This document shows positions 13,701 to 21,578 of a DNA stretch of 64,000 bases, piece by piece. Below the pieces are notes generated by a model. That model was not told where the DNA came from. It did no database searches and was given only the letters and a program-made list of their open reading frames with translations. Position numbers and translations under genes: made by a program. Within the stretch, counting starts at the first letter, position 1. Every line of letters begins with the position of its first letter. Source of the DNA: Dendrophyllia cribrosa. Its lineage: Eukaryota; Cnidaria; Anthozoa; Scleractinia; Dendrophylliidae. The DNA lies in assembly GCA_024195265.1 (NCBI GenBank), contig JAJLRJ010000002.1, positions 16,688,764 through 16,752,763 on the forward strand, given 5' to 3'.

Positions 13701-16349
13701 ATAGTCTTTTCCTATTTTACACCTCTCCTAATGACAACCGTCTCTCCTTAGCGACCGCAATGCTGATCGGACAAATTTATGCATAGCATTGCATTGTATT
13801 ATATGACCATAACAATAGTTTAACAATACATTCTAGAACGGCACAATAAAAAAAAAGTTTCTTAAAGGTTTTTTAATACGTTTTAATCAGTGACAGCATC
13901 GAAAGAGAACAAGAATAGTTATTCACAATGAAATTAACGAACTCTTTCTTAGGCTATGTCTACACTATACCGGATAGCTTATCATATCGACATGAAAAAT
14001 ACTCCGGCCTGGTGTGAACAGAATTGATCCAGAACTGGATATTTTCTTCCGTTTCAGTGGGTTGCAATCCTCGCTCCTAGTTGTTGGCTTCCGCTACGGT
14101 TCGGTTAAGTTCAATTGCCTGTTCACACTGCCCAAGAGATTGGCACGTGAATCTATCCGATATGTGACGATTCACTTTCATGAGCGCCGCGTCGCAGCGG
14201 CGATCCGGAACAAAAATCGTTCCGAAACTAGCGTTTCATGTGTGAACGAAGAACTACCGGTATGGTTTTCGTGCCGGAGCACGAGCTATCCGGTATAGTG
14301 TAGACATAGCCTTAGCCTCGGCTAACTATACAGTGGAACCCCGCCTTACGACCACCCCGTTAATACGACCACCTCGTTATTACGACCACTTTTTGGAGGC
14401 AAGAAAAAGCGTTCATTCAGTCATTTTCTTATCTAGAAAACCTCGTTAATCCGACCACCCCATTAATACGACCACATTTTTATGGCCCAACGGTGGTCGT
14501 ATTAACGGGGTTCCACTGTATCTGCAATTTAGATTTTGAGTCGGCATAATTATGTAAAATTATCAAGCTGACCAATCAGCGCTCCTGTCTGGATTCGTGA
14601 CAGATTTACGTCATCAGTATGGAATTTCCCAGAGTAAATCGCAAACGCTATCTTTCTCCAGGATAAATGAGAGGCGGCTGTATTCGCTGGCTAGTAGATA
14701 ATCGCTTAACGTTTTAGCGAGTATCTCGTTGCTTAAATTTCGTTATGTAGTAATTGCATTTATACATAACCAAACGATAAATGAGTATCTTCTCGCTTAA
14801 ATTCCATTATGTATGTGATATACATAACAAAACGATATGCAAGTATCTCGTTGCTTAAATCATTTAATCATCGTTATGTATGTATTTGAATTTACTGTCG
14901 ATAAATCCGATGGGATAAATCCACACAAAAATACTGATGACTAAATTAGATGAATATTGGGATCAATAATCGCCTTACAACTTCCACACCCGTGATAACT
15001 GACTCAAAAAGAAGGGCAAACTTCCGCCGTGCTAAAGAACATAAAATCTATAATTAATTAACTTTACCAGTCTCTCACTAACTGAACTGACAGTTTGAAC
15101 TCTCAGTTTCTACTTGGAATACCTGGAACTAATTGTTACCATGGTAACCCATCTACGGGCAACTGTTCTGTGTACACACTGCAGGGAATACTAAAAACAA
15201 TATTTTGCAAAGATAGCAATATACAAACATTATTTAAGGTCCGTAGTTGTTCCATGCCGACGGAATTTCAGTAGGAGCGATAGCTTAATTTGTCGACTTA
15301 AGACGAGAGGAAATTAAACTGCTCCAGCGTATTTTCGCCATGTATCATGAATAATGCAAGAAACACTATAAACGGTTTCGTCTTGACGTTTTGCTTTTTG
15401 AAAAACTTCATTCGAGATACAATTAAAAAATATTAGAAACAAATAAAGTCCCTTTGATCGAGTTACTGATTTAATGACGTCCTTTTTTTGAAGCCGGTAT
15501 ATGGTCACTGAGAATGCTAAATACTGTGGCTAATTTACCGTCGTATTTGGAATGATCCTTTCAGAGATATCCTTCTAATTTGCCGACCGACGCGCTTTCG
15601 CATATTCATTTGAAATGTTCAGTGTTCAGCTATTGGCAATTATGATGTTTCCACAGTACGTGGAGCTCGGTTTTTCTTCGATCAGACAAAATAGAAACAT
15701 TTTGAGTGACAAACTATGTTGTGTGTTATGAGATTAATTTTCTTGAAAAGTTTGTTAACCGATCTACCCGTAATTTAAAGGTACAAATTCGTTCTCGATT
15801 TAACTTTAACTCATTTTGTAATTTAGTAGAAATAAACTCAGAGTTCCCTGTTCTCTGAAATCTAGATAACACACTAATTTTCCTCGATCAGATCGCCATG
15901 TATTTAATTTCTTTTGCCGGCAAAATTACCTGGTACCTGCCAGTACATACGCCTACCTCAAGTTATTTTCAACAATGTGACTTACATTCTAAAACATCAC
16001 AAGACAATTTACCTTGAGTGCTATTTCCTTTCTTTTCTATAGAACTGGTCTTGTTGGCGATCTTATCATCGGTCTTGTTCGAGCTTTTGTCAGCGACAGT
16101 CTTGTTAGCGACAGTCTTGTTAGCGGTCTTATCAACGGACTTTTGAGCCTTTTTTTTCTTTTTCGAATCGTGTTTTTTGCTGGCGGTCTTGTGTTTCTTG
16201 TCATCCTTGTGTTTGGCGTCTTTGTGTTTTTTCGTTTCGATCACCTTGCTTGTTTTGCTTTTGGCAGCCTTTTGCGACTTGCTCTTCGAAGACTTGGCCG
16301 CGCAAATCGCAATGAGCACAAGAAGGATCAAAATAACACTGAGTCTCAT
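4770..16349 (-). CDS. Secreted Lys-rich protein with Gln/Pro/Ala-rich tail (long splice form, predicted)
   Basis: The predicted join is 16349-16013, 12220-12095, 10040-9912, 7801-7629, 5120-4770 (1116 nt, 371 residues). Every junction has GT-AG borders and agreeing phase (1,1,1,0). The start at 16349 opens a typical signal peptide (hydrophobic VILILLVLIAICAA) followed by Lys-rich sequence. The second exon holds two cysteines 23 residues apart. The three tail exons are rich in Gln, Pro, Ala, Met and Asn (for example NMPEQQQGIPGLQ and FMLMQPQTVNM-like stretches) with no recognised domain, ending in ENGDFPESP and a stop. The locus can also use the acidic terminal exon at 11985-11693, or possibly the first exon at 18907-18775. 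I do not recognise the family; it looks like an extracellular matrix-type disordered protein. Individual exons are well supported, but which ones are joined in transcripts is inferred from phase. Confidence 0.55.
6183..6466. repeat. MITE with AGAGCAGTTTTCAATTGAGTG ends, copy 1
   Basis: The left terminus AGAGCAGTTTTCAATTGAG and the right terminus CTCAATTGAAAACTGCTCT are inverted repeats. The inside has the recurring words GTAATTACTCTAACCAATCACA and AAACCAAAGCAATTG split across the two halves. Related copies occur at 20291-20514 and 43338-43530, and a degenerate piece near 9130-9240. It sits inside an AAT/ATTT microsatellite that looks like the 3' tail of the neighbouring LINE fragment. Confidence 0.75.
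6467..7560 (-). mobile_element. Non-LTR retrotransposon (CR1/L2-like) 3' fragment, degenerate
   Basis: Minus-strand translation gives reverse-transcriptase C-terminal motifs: KNLGCWLDNQLKMDTHI, then SRLDYCNSILYGLP, LQKLQRVQNTAARLI and RRLHWLPIKCCIEFKILL. After a frame break comes GDRSFTAAAPALWNKLP near 6680-6870. These are typical of the C-terminal end of CR1/L2-type RT proteins. The frame is broken by shifts near 6875-6960 and by a stop near 7325, so it is dead. The 3' end runs into an ATT-type microsatellite, as expected for this clade. It is 5'-truncated and sits in the intron between exons 7801-7629 and 5120-4770. Another foldback is inserted in it at 7348-7507. Confidence 0.8.
7348..7507. 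repeat. GC-rich foldback inserted in the LINE fragment
   Basis: The ends are CAGGGACCGCGGAGC and its inverse CCGCGGTCCCTG, flanked on both sides by ATAAG. Removing it restores continuity of the LINE-like reading, so it is a nested, later insertion with a likely 5 bp duplication. Confidence 0.65.
8371..8611. repeat. Interspersed MITE, GGTTGTTCGAAAGCCGG family, copy 1
   Basis: About 240 bp with terminal inverted repeats (left GGTCCGGTTGTTCGAAAGC, right GCTTTGAATAACCCAGCCC). A second copy in the same orientation lies at 12301-12553 and aligns along its length. Confidence 0.75.
8917..9082. repeat. Near-perfect foldback
   Basis: The left arm AATTCGCCACTTTAGAAACG... and the right arm ...CGTTTCTAAATTGGCGAATT pair over about 65 bp, including GTCGTTGCGAAA / TTTCGCAACGAC and CAATCCCAGAAG / CTTCTGGGATTG. 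The loop is about 35 bp. Confidence 0.8.
9323..9882. repeat. Large near-perfect palindrome, ~245 bp arms
   Basis: The arm 9323-9567 is the almost exact reverse complement of 9636-9882; the left end starts TTTAAAGTGCCCC and the right end finishes GGGGCACTTTAA. The spacer is about 70 bp. Arm identity is very high, so the element is young. It ends only about 29 nt downstream (in minus-strand transcript order) of the splice donor of the coding exon 10040-9912. Confidence 0.85.
10565..11146. repeat. Foldback element carrying a tRNA-like cassette, copy 1
   Basis: The arms begin ATCATACCGTCCAGAAGGAC then GTCGGACACCTTACTGAGAC and TTATATAACG, and are mirrored at 11095-11146. Inside, on the minus strand, the word GAGGTCATAGGTTCAATCC resembles a pol III B box region, preceded by a TGGTACGGTAGG-type A-box-like stretch. 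The inner cassette recurs at 13386-13698, while the outermost arm sequence differs. It is located in the intron between the two-cysteine exon and the Gln/Pro tail exons. Confidence 0.7.
11674..11679 (-). terminator. Poly(A) signal of the acidic-tail transcript
   Basis: AATAAA on the minus strand, about 14 nt beyond the stop of the Asp-rich exon. Its proximity supports 11985-11693 being a true terminal exon with a very short 3' UTR. Confidence 0.5.
11693..16349 (-). CDS. Secreted protein with Lys-rich N-terminal and Asp-rich C-terminal segments (short splice form, predicted)
   Basis: The predicted join is 16349-16013, 12220-12095, 11985-11693 (756 nt, 251 residues), with all junctions GT-AG and phase 1. 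Residues 1-18 form a signal peptide. Residues about 19-112 are extremely Lys-rich (about 32 Lys by my count) with four NKT sequons and one NST. Residues 113-154 hold the C-x23-C segment with GKILMYEYK. The last 97 residues contain about 28 Asp and 9 Glu, two related 14-mers (KSALLRPDDSSEQD and KSALLRTDASSKED) and runs such as NDNDNDNDSDSDDEDDDDDD. The acidic exon has an AATAAA 14 nt past the stop. Such a basic-then-acidic layout is compatible with a matrix or mineral-binding role, but this is inference. It overlaps the long form, sharing its first two exons. Confidence 0.65.
12095..12220 (-). CDS. Shared two-cysteine exon (126 nt, phase 1-1)
   Basis: The acceptor reads TTTTCACAG and the donor GAG/GTAAAT. 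The exon encodes a segment containing SDCQSIIDEYSNGKILMYEY followed by KIQMKRC. Its length, phase and cysteine spacing match exon 25934-26059 of the upstream gene. It is the only exon able to connect the two alternative starts with the two alternative tails. Confidence 0.75.
12301..12553. repeat. Interspersed MITE, GGTTGTTCGAAAGCCGG family, copy 2
   Basis: Same family and orientation as 8371-8611, with ends GGGCCCGGTTGTTCGAAAGC and GCTTTGAACAACCCGGCCC. The AATCCATTGATT-like words near 12470-12500 are locally duplicated in this copy. Confidence 0.75.
13235..13385. repeat. Foldback flanked by CTATAG
   Basis: The core 13241-13379 has ends ACCCTTTTAATAAATACCA and TGGTATTTATTAAAAGTGT and is flanked directly by CTATAG on both sides. 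Internal arms pair around GAATTCTTTTGAATT. Confidence 0.75.
13386..13704. repeat. Foldback carrying a tRNA-like cassette, copy 2
   Basis: It abuts the previous element and ends at a third CTATAG (13699-13704). The inner part (GTCGGACACCTT...GAGACTTACATAACG, then GTGTAAAAAAGAAAAT and the minus-strand tRNA-like stretch with GGTTCAATCC) matches 10580-11140. The outer arm AGGGCGTAGAGCGAGG pairs with CCTCCCTCTACGCCC and is unrelated to that of copy 1. Confidence 0.7.
13951..14312. repeat. MITE with long terminal inverted repeats
   Basis: The ends AGGCTATGTCTACACTATACC and GGTATAGTGTAGACATAGCCT are exact inverted repeats, about 360 bp apart. The GC-richer interior gives a 94-codon open frame that I regard as chance. 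Confidence 0.8.
14329..14520. repeat. MITE with TACAGTGGAACC ends (mariner/pogo-type)
   Basis: The ends TACAGTGGAACCCCG and CGGGGTTCCACTGTA are exact inverted repeats bounded by TA. The interior repeats GTTAATACGACCAC-like words. CAGTGGAACC-type termini with TA borders are known for pogo/Tigger-type mariner relatives, so the assignment follows from that knowledge. Related termini occur at 36167-36270 and 47617-47706. Confidence 0.7.
14695..14885. repeat. Imperfect tandem repeat
   Basis: Three successive units share GAGTATCTCGTTGCTTAAAT followed by TCGTTATGTA and an ATACATAAC word, with a period of about 60-70 bp. Confidence 0.55.
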
Positions 16350-17178
16350 TCTCTAAGTTTGAGCTTCCGAAGAAAAAGGAAAATGATAGAATAGATTGCT
16401 CAGTAGGATTTCTCTCCACAGTTCACAGCCCGCTAAACGCGCGCGCGTTCGCCAAACTTTCTTTCGTTACGATAATAATCTGGTAACTTTATGAATTATA
16501 CATGAATTTTGCGAGTCAACATTTTTAACCAAGGCACTTAAGATACCTGCTAAATTTGATACGATCTTTTAAGAAAGAGCAGGTAATATTCACCTTTTAT
16601 AGCATTTTAACCACTGGTTTAGCAGTCTCAGTTTCCGTTTTGTTTGCGTAACTAAACGAAAGATTTCAGTTCGATTTCTTTTACAGATTATGTAGATATG
16701 GGAGTCGTAAATCAAAGCAAGACAATGCAATCAACTCTCCAATAGCTTCCACTTAAATGGTCATACTTTTAAAAACATTTCATTTACATACTGAAAGGTT
16801 TGAAACACCTTACAAGTACAGCATGTATAATAAACAGCACTACGGTAAAGTACTGTTCTCAGTATAGCTTTTACCTGAGTGGTCACACTTGAGGATTTCA
16901 GTACATGAAGCACCTTGTACAGCATAATAAACAACAACACCACGGGAAAGTGCTGTTATCGTCATTAGTCAATATACCCCCTTTTATATCAGTCATAACA
17001 GACGATATCACCACGATTAAGTGCTTCATAATACTAGGTTGTGATTTGAATTGTCACGGTCATACTTGAATTTTGACAGGCATAAAAAAAAGATGGCAAA
17101 AAGCGTCAGAATTTATGCAGTCGGTACTTGGTCTTCCTTGACAGTGCTGTGCTAGGAAAGGGTCGGTTATTTTGCTAC

Positions 17179-17345
17179 TTTAAAGGCCCAGTATCACCCA
17201 AAATCATTGCGCGCCGGCTCAATGCCTCGACGATTGAATTTAACGCAGTCGAAAATTCCTGAAAGAGCCAATCACGAGCGAGCTCGTCATTTGAAAACAA
17301 AAACAAACGACCGCAAAGCCGAATGGGTGATACTGGGCCTTCAAA
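17179..17345. repeat. Foldback with AAGGCCCAGTATCACCCA ends
   Basis: The left AAGGCCCAGTATCACCCA and right TGGGTGATACTGGGCCTT are exact inverted repeats about 165 bp apart. It lies in the 16.4-18.7 kb stretch between the two alternative first exons, where I find no further coding exon. Confidence 0.75.
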
Positions 17346-17974
17346 GAACTGCAAATCTGAATAAACTGTTTCCTAATTCTGAACTCCAATTATTCGTACC
17401 ATTTCTGGAGTTACTCCATAAGGTAAACTGCAGGCATCAGATTCTTCTCCTCAGTAATGGCTCGCTGGCCAACAGCCTCACATTTGCGGTCACAAATGCG
17501 CTTAACCGGTTAATTCACGGACGAGAGAACACAAACGTGACTGCTTCCAGTGTACTGTTCACCATTTAGGTATCGCGCGCACAACCTTTTAGAAACGTTA
17601 AGCGGCGATCTCACCATTAAAGTTGTAGATCTACGTCTGAGCGTAATTGGTTGGTTTGCACTGCAATAGATGTGTAAAAGCGAAGCACCCCCAAAAGCGC
17701 TTGTTGTGCAGGCTTTAAAATTGTGGGTCGGAGTTGCGCTTGTGGGCTGCCTTAATGATCTGGAACCGTGCTCGATGAAAGGTCACATAAACACTTGCAA
17801 TGGGACAACCTCCGTTTTACTCTTACTTCCTTTTAATACCACGAGACATTGATATAATTATATAACGAATCACAGGTTCAGTGGGTCAAAGGGCAGAACT
17901 TGACATTCAAAACCGTTACATTCTGAAACGTTCGGTTTTGTTTTGATCAACTTCCAGATTCTTCATGAAATATT

Positions 17975-18145
17975 GATATATGGGTATGAAATATCAAAAT
18001 AAGCAAGAGAAAATTATTATCTGTTGTGCATGGATATGAGGATATGAAATATCGATAAAAAGTCTGATATTTGGGTAGGAAATATCGATACAAGTAAGGG
18101 TATGAAATATCGATAAAAATCTTGATATATGGGTACGAAAAATGA
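17975..18145. repeat. Short tandem repeats, GGGTATGAAATATCGATA
   Basis: Four or five diverged copies of a GATATNTGGGTATGAAATATC word separated by AAAAAG-type spacers. No coding signal. Confidence 0.5.
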
Positions 18146-18774
18146 AAGTAAATTACAATATGGTGTGGAATCTGTGTTCACTGGTAAACCAAACTCTTTT
18201 CCCGGTACTCAGGTGTAGGAATCTGTACGGAGAACGATAAGGAGAATTTGTATCGTTGTGTTGATATCACAGCTGACCCTCTGTCTGGTTATAAGTGATA
18301 GTTATTGAATGAAGTTTTGAAAGGTCTCAGAAGTCGTTTAATGGCTGACACTAGCCCCACTGAGACCATGATTTATAGTTCGGAATTCAGAACGAACGAA
18401 GAACTAATAAATGAGAGGAAGGCGCTCAAATTGATAGCTCATCTCGACTAGAAATTATTGTATTCGGTGTCCCGTGTTTATAATTACATATCATTTTCCT
18501 TCAAGTCCATTTATACAACCATCTCAAGCCTAAAAGAACGAACAACCAGCAATGTCAAAACAATGCCAAGTTAAACAGGTGACTAAAATGAAAATACAGT
18601 TATGATACCCGACGATAAAATAGCAGCTCGAGAATAGATGGTTCATGTATGTTCTGTGTTCGTAGTTATCACTTTTAACGTTGAAAAATACGTATGGCAA
18701 TTAGCTAGTGTTTCTTTATGTTAAACATGTTAAATTTAGGAGCTGTAGACATTAAATTAAAGACGCAGACTTAC

Positions 18775-18907
18775 GGTCTTGGTTGACGAAAAGGTCCCAT
18801 CTTTTATCGATCTTTTTCGCAGCTGATTTGTGTTTTGTCGGTTTCGCTAACACAAGACCCACATAAACTACAAACAGAACCCAGGCGACTGTCAGAAGGC
18901 GATGCAT
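18775..18907 (-). CDS. Alternative signal-peptide first exon (predicted)
   Basis: ATG at 18907 opens a clear signal peptide (LLTVAWVLFVVYVGLVLA) followed by KPTKHKSAAKKIDK, with donor GACC/GTAAGT after 44 codons plus one base (phase 1). I found no second exon of its own before 16349. The next compatible acceptor in phase is the two-cysteine exon at 12220. It may be an alternative promoter/first exon of the same locus, or the remnant of a third tandem copy. It shares with the 16349 exon the order signal peptide then Lys-rich stretch. Confidence 0.6.
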
Positions 18908-20290
18908 ACTTTAATCTGAGTTCCGCTTGGCTTAGCCCTAAAGATAAACTTCAATAAAAATCAAATTTAAACCGTGGCAGATGTTTGATCACGGGAACCA
19001 TAAAATAAGTCGCCAAATTTGGCAGTTTCGTTGCTGGAGGCATATCTCACCCAACGTGTCGGTATTACGTTATAAGGAGTTAAATAAAAACCAATTGGAT
19101 CTGCAAACAGAAAGTAAATATTGTCAAAAGTTTAACACCTTTATAGAAAAGGTCGCCTTTTGATTGGTTCAGATTTAGGGTTGTTATCAACTTAAGCTGG
19201 TGCCGAGTATTGAATGAAAGTCAACAATAAAATGTCTTACAAACGAAAAATAAATATGATGTTTACCGCATACTACGTAAAAATATTTTTTTTTTATGCT
19301 AAAAATTGGAATTGAACATATTATAAATTTTACAGAATAAACAGCAGGCATTCATGGGAAGGACGTCCCGGCTCCGCGCACGTCGCACTAGAACAAGCCC
19401 GATAGCTTGCTCCTTCGTGGGTACGAAGTATAGTAGAAAATAGTGGCTATGACTGCTCAGCTTTAGCAAATTATCCATCGAAAAAACTGTGTTTAAATTG
19501 ATATAGGTTGTCCTAAAGCGTAAAGATAATGCTTTGGATTCGGGATCAGAGGTCGGAGGTCAGAATATTTTTTAACGTCCATAGTCTCTCCTAAGGCGAT
19601 TTGTACATCATGAATAACTCGTAACGAGTTCAAACAACCCGCCCCAAGGATGCGTTCACTTGGACACCACTGACTTGTTCAAAAGGTGGATAGCGCTATC
19701 CACTGGATAAATCTTGATAACATATTTGGTTGATAAATCACTATTCAGTGGATAGCGTTATCCATTTTTTGAACAATTGAGGCCCGCAGACGAAGGCAAA
19801 CCACGCAGACAGACCAAAGGACTGGGCCTGGAGAAGAATGATTGAGAGAGAAAGGGCAAACTTAGGATTTAAAGGCTGGTCGTGCGACGCTGGAGTTTGT
19901 GCAGAAGACGAGAAACTTGGGATCCCCTAGCCGGGGAGAAGGAAATGACGACGACAATGAATGTGTATCATTAAAAAACAATGGATCAAAAACAGCTCAG
20001 CGTATACCACATACTAAGGAACTGTAACTTTCTCGGTCGAGTTGCTCTAAATGCCAAGGATGACCAAGGATACGTCTGGTTTTTCATTGGTGCGTTCTAT
20101 GTATCCGGCGAAAGCGGATGATTCAGGATTCACCAAATCGGCGTGGGGTTAGATATCAATGCTGGCACATGGAGTTTCAGCGCGGATTGTTACTTTTTGT
20201 CGTGCTCACTACTCTCGCAAGCGACTGCAGCTTGTCGTCTTATGATGCAAACGACCATTAAGACCACCAAATGGAACATAACAGCTTCTT
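18908..20290. other. Spacer between secreted-protein genes
   Basis: No gene is supported here. It contains the foldback at 19676-19775 and otherwise nothing I recognise. Confidence 0.4.
19676..19775. repeat. Foldback, GGATAGCGCTATCC family, copy 1
   Basis: TGTTCAAAAGGTGGATAGCG is mirrored by CGTTATCCATTTTTTGAACA; the centre has GTGGATAAATCTTGATA. Related arms occur at 40934-41330. Confidence 0.75.
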
Positions 20291-20514
20291 TATAGCAGTT
20301 TTTAATTGGGTGTCGAGAAACTAAAACCAAAATGATTACTCTGACCAATCACAACAGATGCAGAAAATCAATGAACCAATCAGAGCACGATCAGCAGTTT
20401 TACTTCTGATTGGTTGAGAAAGTGGTACGAGATTTTCTAGCCAATCACGAAGCGTAGCAATGCAAAACCAAAGCAATTGCGAAATTAATTTCGACATCAT
20501 TTGAAAATCGCTTA
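20291..20514. repeat. MITE related to 6183-6466, copy 2
   Basis: It starts TAGCAGTTTTTAATTGGGTG and contains the family words GATTACTCTGACCAATCACA and AACCAAAGCAATTGCG. The right end is the degraded inverse. Confidence 0.65.
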
Positions 20515-20571
20515 GCAGACTGATTAATTTTTTAAATGTTCGGTGGCTGCTTGGCTCTTAGATTTAGAACT

Positions 20572-20749
20572 GGAAAAATTTAAAAATGTTAATGTTTAAG
20601 TGCCAAAAATTTACGAAAAAGTTCCAAACGTTTCGGGCTTTGCCCTTCTTCAGTGGATGTTGATCCACTGAAGAAGGGCAAAGCCCGAAACGTTTGGAAC
20701 TTTTTCGTAAATTTTTGGCACTTAAACATTAACATTTTTAAACTTTTCC
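20572..20749. repeat. Perfect-armed palindrome
   Basis: Arms of about 80 bp run from TTTAAAAATGTTAATG through AACGTTTCGGGCTTTGCCC to a centre GTGGATGTTGATCCAC and back. The arms look identical. Confidence 0.85.
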
Positions 20750-21456
20750 TGATTAATTTTATGGTTTATTTAAGAAGCGAAAAAGGCCTGGTCCAGTTTC
20801 CATGAAGTCATAGTAACACGACTGGAAGCTTGGAAGGAAAAAAGAAAGCAAAAATTGAACAATAACAATAAGTGGCAAAAAAAAGATAGATATAAAATAA
20901 GCATTTTATTTTCTTACAAAGCCTTACTGGTAAATAGAACAGTGACTTCTTATTAGAACATTTCAGCTTCATATTTTAATTATCCTAGCAAATTAAAATT
21001 TACTTAGAGTCCTCTAGTGCTGTCAACTAGAAATTGTTAAAGATATTTTTCCTTAATACAAATTGTTCTTTTTTTTAATCAAGTATTGTTACAGCAAGAA
21101 GTACTCTTATGTTTCATGTAATTTTACGTTCACGGTTTTCCACGGCTAAACACTCCGATGTTAGTTTTCGTTATAGTCAGTTATAAACTGACATAAAATG
21201 ACGGACGCTTTAATGTAACTAATGTAACTATTTTCTTTCAATTTTTCAAATATATAGGATTAGTGCGTGACATATTTATTTTAGTTAAAAGTTCTTTTAC
21301 CAAATGGAATAAGGAATTTCAAAAGCAGCAGTATAGTAAGAGAACATAAGGCAAGAAATCCCGGTTAGTGAACTCTAGAGTTTAATAAGCACTGGAATTG
21401 AATCCGAAAACAGGTAGTGCGCTAGCTAAGGTAGCACATGTACACAGCTGAAGGTC

Positions 21457-21462
21457 TTTATT
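21457..21462 (-). terminator. Candidate poly(A) signal
   Basis: AATAAA on the minus strand about 120 nt past the stop at 21579. Plausible 3' end signal for the repeat-bearing secreted protein. Confidence 0.45.
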
Positions 21463-21578
21463 TTTTTTCCTCTCATACCAAGTCGCTCTAACACAGACAG
21501 TAAATCGCCAAATCAGTGAACTGGAAATTGCCGCTAAATGCTTAAGATTACTGGGTTATATTAGATCGACATTCGGTC

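Noticed and set aside
16201..16419. Alternative frame over the Lys-rich first exon
   Set aside because: The overlapping frame starting at 16349 has a signal peptide and correct splice phase; this one does not.
17207..17569. 120-codon plus-strand open frame
   Set aside because: Its first third lies in a foldback element and there is no domain or splice evidence.
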